Source: Bog-473 sp963782415
GTDB lineage: Bacteria > Actinomycetota > Acidimicrobiia > Acidimicrobiales > RAAP-2
Length of the DNA: 64,000 nt
Direction: 5' to 3'
Assembly (NCBI GenBank): GCA_963782415.1
Contig: CAWAJT010000006.1
Location: 62,001-126,000 of the forward strand
Part shown: one piece after another, positions 59,968 to 64,000 of the stretch
How positions within the stretch are numbered: position 1 is the first letter of the stretch
Layout of the letters: each line of letters opens with the position of its first letter
Translations under genes and position numbers: made by a program
Notes under the pieces: model-generated
Databases searched by the model: none
What the model saw: the letters and a program-made list of their open reading frames with translations, nothing else
Told to the model about the DNA's origin: nothing

Positions 59968-61184
59968 GCTCCGGGCGTCTTGGGACTGTGCGGCGTCTTG
60001 GGACTGTGCTGCGTCTTGGGTGCGTTGGGTGCCTGGCGCAGCGCGTCGATGCCCGGGAGGTGGCCCTCCCGCTCAATGAACGTCAGCGAGGCGCCGCCGC
60101 CGGTGGAGAGGTAGCCGACCTGGTTGCACAGACCCAGCTCGTCCAGCGCGCTGGCGCTGTCCCCGCCGCCCACCACCGAGAAACCGGGGCAGTTGGCGAC
60201 GGCCTCGGCCACGATCCGGGTCCCGCCGGCGAAGCGGGGGTCCTCGAAGGCACCGAGCGGCCCGTTCCACAACACGGTGCCGGCGCGAGAGACAACCTCG
60301 GCGAAGGCCGTGGCGGAGTCGGGCCCGATGTCGAGGCCCATCCAACCGTCGGGCAGGTCGCCCTCAATCACCTTGACGCTGCCGCGTGGCCCGTGGCTGT
60401 CCGATGGCGGGCCGAAGGTGCCGCCCGGCTCGAGGGCCCGGGTGTCCGTCGGGAGGAGGATCTCGACACCGGAGTCGAGGAGCGCCCGGCAGTCGGCCAG
60501 GTGCGACTCGTCCAGGAGGGAGCTGCCGACGCCCTGTCCGCGGGCGGCCAGGAACGTGTAGGCCATCCCTCCCCCGACGACCAGCGTGTCCACTTTGGTG
60601 GCCAGGACCTTGAGCACCTCGAGCTTGTCGGCCACCTTGGCACCACCCACGACGGCCACGAACGGACGCGCCGGTTGCTCCAGGATCCCACCCAGCACCT
60701 CGATCTCGCGGGCGAAGCGCAGCCCGGCGGCGCTCGGGAGGAACTGCGGTGGCCCGACAATGGAGGCGTGGGAGCGGTGGGCCGCCCCGAAGGCCTCGTC
60801 CACGTAGGCGTCGAAGCCGGCGATGAGCCGTTGCACGAAGGCGGGGTCGTTGGCCTTCTCCCCGGCGTCGAAGCGCAGGTTCTCGGTGAGCGTCACGCCG
60901 GGACACAACGCCTCGAGCCGCTCGCGCACCGGGTCCATCTCCCAGCGCGGGTCGGGTGCACCGGCCGGCCGGCCGAGATGCGACGCGGCCACCACCTCGG
61001 CCCCTTCGTCGAGCAGCCAGCGCAGCGTCGGCAGCGCGGCCCTGATCCGGAAGTCGTCGGCCACAGTGGCCCGGCCCCGCACGCCGATGTGGAGCGGGAC
61101 GTTGAAGTCGACCCGCACCAGCACGCGCTTGGCCTCGACGGGGGGAAGGTCCTCCAGGAGCGGGATGCCGCGCAGCGGGTCCAT
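59964..61184 (-). CDS. pgk: Phosphoglycerate kinase
   Basis: 406 residues from the ATG at 61184. N-terminal RVLVRVDFNVPL, then SHLGRPAG, the nucleotide loop AVVGGAKVADKLEV and the C-terminal VVGGGDSASAL (usual GGGDT is GGGDS here). It makes ATP from 1,3-bisphosphoglycerate. The last 25 residues form a Lys/Pro tail with repeated SPKTP-like units, not part of the enzyme fold. The start is 4 bp from the gap stop. Confidence 0.98.
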   Translation of the reverse strand: MDPLRGIPLLEDLPPVEAKRVLVRVDFNVPLHIGVRGRATVADDFRIRAALPTLRWLLDEGAEVVAASHLGRPAGAPDPRWEMDPVRERLEALCPGVTLTENLRFDAGEKANDPAFVQRLIAGFDAYVDEAFGAAHRSHASIVGPPQFLPSAAGLRFAREIEVLGGILEQPARPFVAVVGGAKVADKLEVLKVLATKVDTLVVGGGMAYTFLAARGQGVGSSLLDESHLADCRALLDSGVEILLPTDTRALEPGGTFGPPSDSHGPRGSVKVIEGDLPDGWMGLDIGPDSATAFAEVVSRAGTVLWNGPLGAFEDPRFAGGTRIVAEAVANCPGFSVVGGGDSASALDELGLCNQVGYLSTGGGASLTFIEREGHLPGIDALRQAPNAPKTQHSPKTPHSPKTPGA

Positions 61185-61188
61185 CAGG

Positions 61189-62205
<1,017 letters not shown>

Positions 62206-62269
62206 CTCGTCGCTTCCTCTCGCCGTCCTGCTTCGCCAGTCGGCACTGCCAGTCGGCACTGCCAGTCAG
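62206..62269. repeat. Short tandem repeat between yvcK and gap
   Basis: GCCAGTCGGCACT occurs twice in tandem, with a third diverged copy (GCCAGTCAGCTAT), filling most of the gap. This is where whiA would be expected. Confidence 0.55.
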
Positions 62270-63157
62270 CTATGCCAGCAGACCCGATAGCGCCTGCGCC
62301 AGTTTGGCCGGGCTGTGCACCAGGGTGTTCTCCCCCGTCAGGGGAATGTCGACCACCGGGACGTCCGTGGCACCAATGCCCATACCCTGGATGCTGTCAC
62401 AAAGCACCAGGTCAACCTTGACATTGTGCCGTGCCAGGGCGCCCACATGGTCCGCCACATCGAAACCCTCGGTCTCTGGGACCTCCGGATGCAGGTTGCA
62501 GACGTACACGACCTGGGCTTTCGAGGAGGACTTGGCAGAGGCCACCGCCTCGGCGATGCCACCGACCGCCACGGCGGCCAACACGCTGGTGAACAGGGAT
62601 CCGGGCCCGATCACGATCTGGTCCGCCTGGGCGATCCGCTCCACCGCCAGGGGCGGGGGCAGGGCGTCGCCGGGCACCAGAGAGACCCGCTGGATGTCCG
62701 TCGTGCCCTTGACCGCCACCTGGCCCGCCACGGTGCCGCCGCCGCATTCGGCCTTGAGAACGACCCGTTCCGAGGTCGCCGGGAGCACGTCGCCCCGCGC
62801 CCCGAGCAACCGGGCCGCCTCGGCCATCCCGAGCACGAGGTCGCCGGTGGCATCGATGAGCCCGGCCAGAATCAAGTTGCCCAGCGCGTGGCCGGCCAGC
62901 TCGCCCTCGTCGTAGCGGCGCTCGAAGGCGTCCGCCAGTGCGGACCCGTCCTCGGCCAACGCCACCAGGCACTTGCGGATGTCGCCGAGGGCCACGACGT
63001 TGAGCAGCTCGCGCAGGCGCCCGCTGCTCCCCCCGTCATCGGCCACCGAGACCACGCCGGTCAACACGCCGGCGTAGCGGCGCGCCGCCTTCAGGGTCAC
63101 CGCGGTGCCGTGCCCGCCGCCGATCGCCACCACCGCCGGGCGCCCGCCCCGGCTCAT
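62270..63157 (-). CDS. yvcK: Gluconeogenesis factor YvcK/CofD-like protein
   Basis: 295 residues. The N-terminal VAIGGGHGTAVTLKAAR and VVSVADDGGSSGRLR identify the YvcK branch of the CofD-like fold, which binds UDP-sugars and links central metabolism with cell-wall synthesis. ALGNLILAGL and VIGPGSLFTSV follow. It overlaps rapZ by 4 bp. Confidence 0.95.
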   Translation of the reverse strand: MSRGGRPAVVAIGGGHGTAVTLKAARRYAGVLTGVVSVADDGGSSGRLRELLNVVALGDIRKCLVALAEDGSALADAFERRYDEGELAGHALGNLILAGLIDATGDLVLGMAEAARLLGARGDVLPATSERVVLKAECGGGTVAGQVAVKGTTDIQRVSLVPGDALPPPLAVERIAQADQIVIGPGSLFTSVLAAVAVGGIAEAVASAKSSSKAQVVYVCNLHPEVPETEGFDVADHVGALARHNVKVDLVLCDSIQGMGIGATDVPVVDIPLTGENTLVHSPAKLAQALSGLLA

Positions 63158-64000
63158 CGGTCGATGTCCCGGTGGAAGACCGGCACCGGCTCGTCGTGCG
63201 CGCTGAGGCGCGTCGCCAGCTCATGGGCCAGCGTTACCGAGCGGTGCCGCCCGCCGGTGCAGCCCATGGCGATCGTGAGGTACGACTTCCCCTCCCGGGC
63301 GAAGGCCGGGAGGATGCTGGTCAACAGGTCGGCCACCTTGTCGAGGAATTCCTGCGACTCGGGCTGGCTCAGCACGTAGTCGCGCACCGGCTCGTCCATG
63401 CCGCTGAAGGGCCGCAGCTCCTCGACCCAGAACGGATTGGGCAGGAAGCGGCAGTCGAAGACGACGTCGACGTCGAGCGGGATCCCGTGCTTGTAGCCGA
63501 AGGACATGACGGACGTCTGCATATGCGGCGCCTCGTGGTCGCCGAACGCCTCGAGGATGCGCTGGCGGAGCTGGTTCGAGTTCAGCTCACCGGTGTCGAC
63601 GAGGAGGTCGACGCGCTCGCGCACTGGTTGGAGCAACTTGCGCTCGTCGGCGATCGACTCCTCCACCCCGCGCGCCGCCAGGGGGTGGCGCCGGCGGGTG
63701 CCTTCGTAGCGGCGCACCAGCACGTCGTCGGCGGCATCGAGGAAGACGACCCGCACCCGCTTGCGCGTGGCGCGCAACTCGTCGAGCACGGCCGGCAGAT
63801 CCTCGAAGTACTCCGAGCCGGTGTTGCTGCCGCCGCGACCGATTACCAGGGCCACCCGCTCGATCCCGGATCCGGGCCGGTCCACCATCTCGACCATCTT
63901 CATGATGAGACCGGCCGGCAGGTTGTCGATGACGAACCAGCCGATGTCCTCGAGCGCGGCCGCCGCCGTCGAACGCCCGGCGCCGGACATCCCCGTCACC
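63154..64000 (-). CDS. rapZ: RapZ-family nucleotide-binding protein, N-terminus outside window
   Basis: At least 281 residues. P-loop GMSGAGRSTAAAALEDIGWF, then VIDNLP, VVFLDAADDVLVRRYEGTRR and the C-terminal SFGYKHGIPLDVDVVFDCRF and GCTGGRHRSVTLA. These are family signatures of RapZ (YvcJ). The open frame reaches the window edge with codons before the P-loop Gly still missing, so the true start lies outside. Confidence 0.95.
   Translation of the reverse strand, partial: VTGMSGAGRSTAAAALEDIGWFVIDNLPAGLIMKMVEMVDRPGSGIERVALVIGRGGSNTGSEYFEDLPAVLDELRATRKRVRVVFLDAADDVLVRRYEGTRRRHPLAARGVEESIADERKLLQPVRERVDLLVDTGELNSNQLRQRILEAFGDHEAPHMQTSVMSFGYKHGIPLDVDVVFDCRFLPNPFWVEELRPFSGMDEPVRDYVLSQPESQEFLDKVADLLTSILPAFAREGKSYLTIAMGCTGGRHRSVTLAHELATRLSAHDEPVPVFHRDIDR

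Overview
The window is high-GC actinobacterial DNA. A WhiB protein, the rapZ-yvcK-gap-pgk-tpiA-secG block at the right end and the abundance of GTG starts fit Actinobacteria. Placing it in an Acidimicrobiia-like lineage is only a guess, because there is no rRNA here to settle it. Core genes sit only at the right edge (about 56.9-64 kb); nearly everything else is accessory and mobile.

Layout. 1-7.2 kb holds a truncated sulfatase, a broken MerR regulator divergent from a methyltransferase, a GNAT acetyltransferase, two small conserved-protein genes and two STAS-domain proteins, followed by about 1.1 kb with no convincing gene. 7.2-19.1 kb is a phage-derived integrative element. Its leftward genes run HTH, three tiny ORFs, RepA-like ATPase, a Cys-rich protein, putative TerS, TerL, WhiB, wHTH, major capsid protein and a hub-like tail protein, many coupled by 4-bp overlaps. 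Rightward genes end in a large serine integrase. I see no portal, protease, tape measure or lysis genes.

21.4-52.7 kb is the most unusual part. It is an array of small, mostly unrelated genes on both strands: methyltransferase, PH-domain, transglutaminase-like, GNAT, DUF523, VOC, PASTA, lipoproteins, small membrane and zinc-ribbon proteins, a Clp_N protein, an ABC exporter and a P-type ATPase. Almost every gene boundary carries a copy of one imperfect palindrome of about 28 bp. Its left half is about TGYCCCCGTAC and its right half about GCCGGGACGGTGGGACA. All copies I found have the same orientation, whatever the strand of the genes. Five IS110-family insertions of three kinds lie in this repeat, three of them cleanly splitting it. 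IS3, IS256 and IS630 elements add to the rearrangement. The layout looks like an integron-style cassette array, but the sites are not canonical attC sites and no integron integrase is in the window. Two further copies occur at 3.3 and 3.9 kb.

52.8-56.9 kb has a TacA/TacT-type toxin-antitoxin pair, then a small Rep-bearing integrative element whose frameshifted serine recombinase ends inside a tRNA-Leu(GAG) gene. 57-64 kb is conserved: a peptide-type ABC substrate-binding lipoprotein, SecG, triosephosphate isomerase, phosphoglycerate kinase, GAPDH, YvcK and RapZ (cut by the window end). All are leftward and tightly packed. WhiA, usual between yvcK and gap in actinobacteria, is absent from that position.

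Single-base frameshifts recur through the accessory region (MerR, PASTA protein, transglutaminase, a small inhibitor-like gene, P-type ATPase, an IS3 OrfB, serine recombinase) but not in the core block. They may be real decay or uncorrected sequencing indels.
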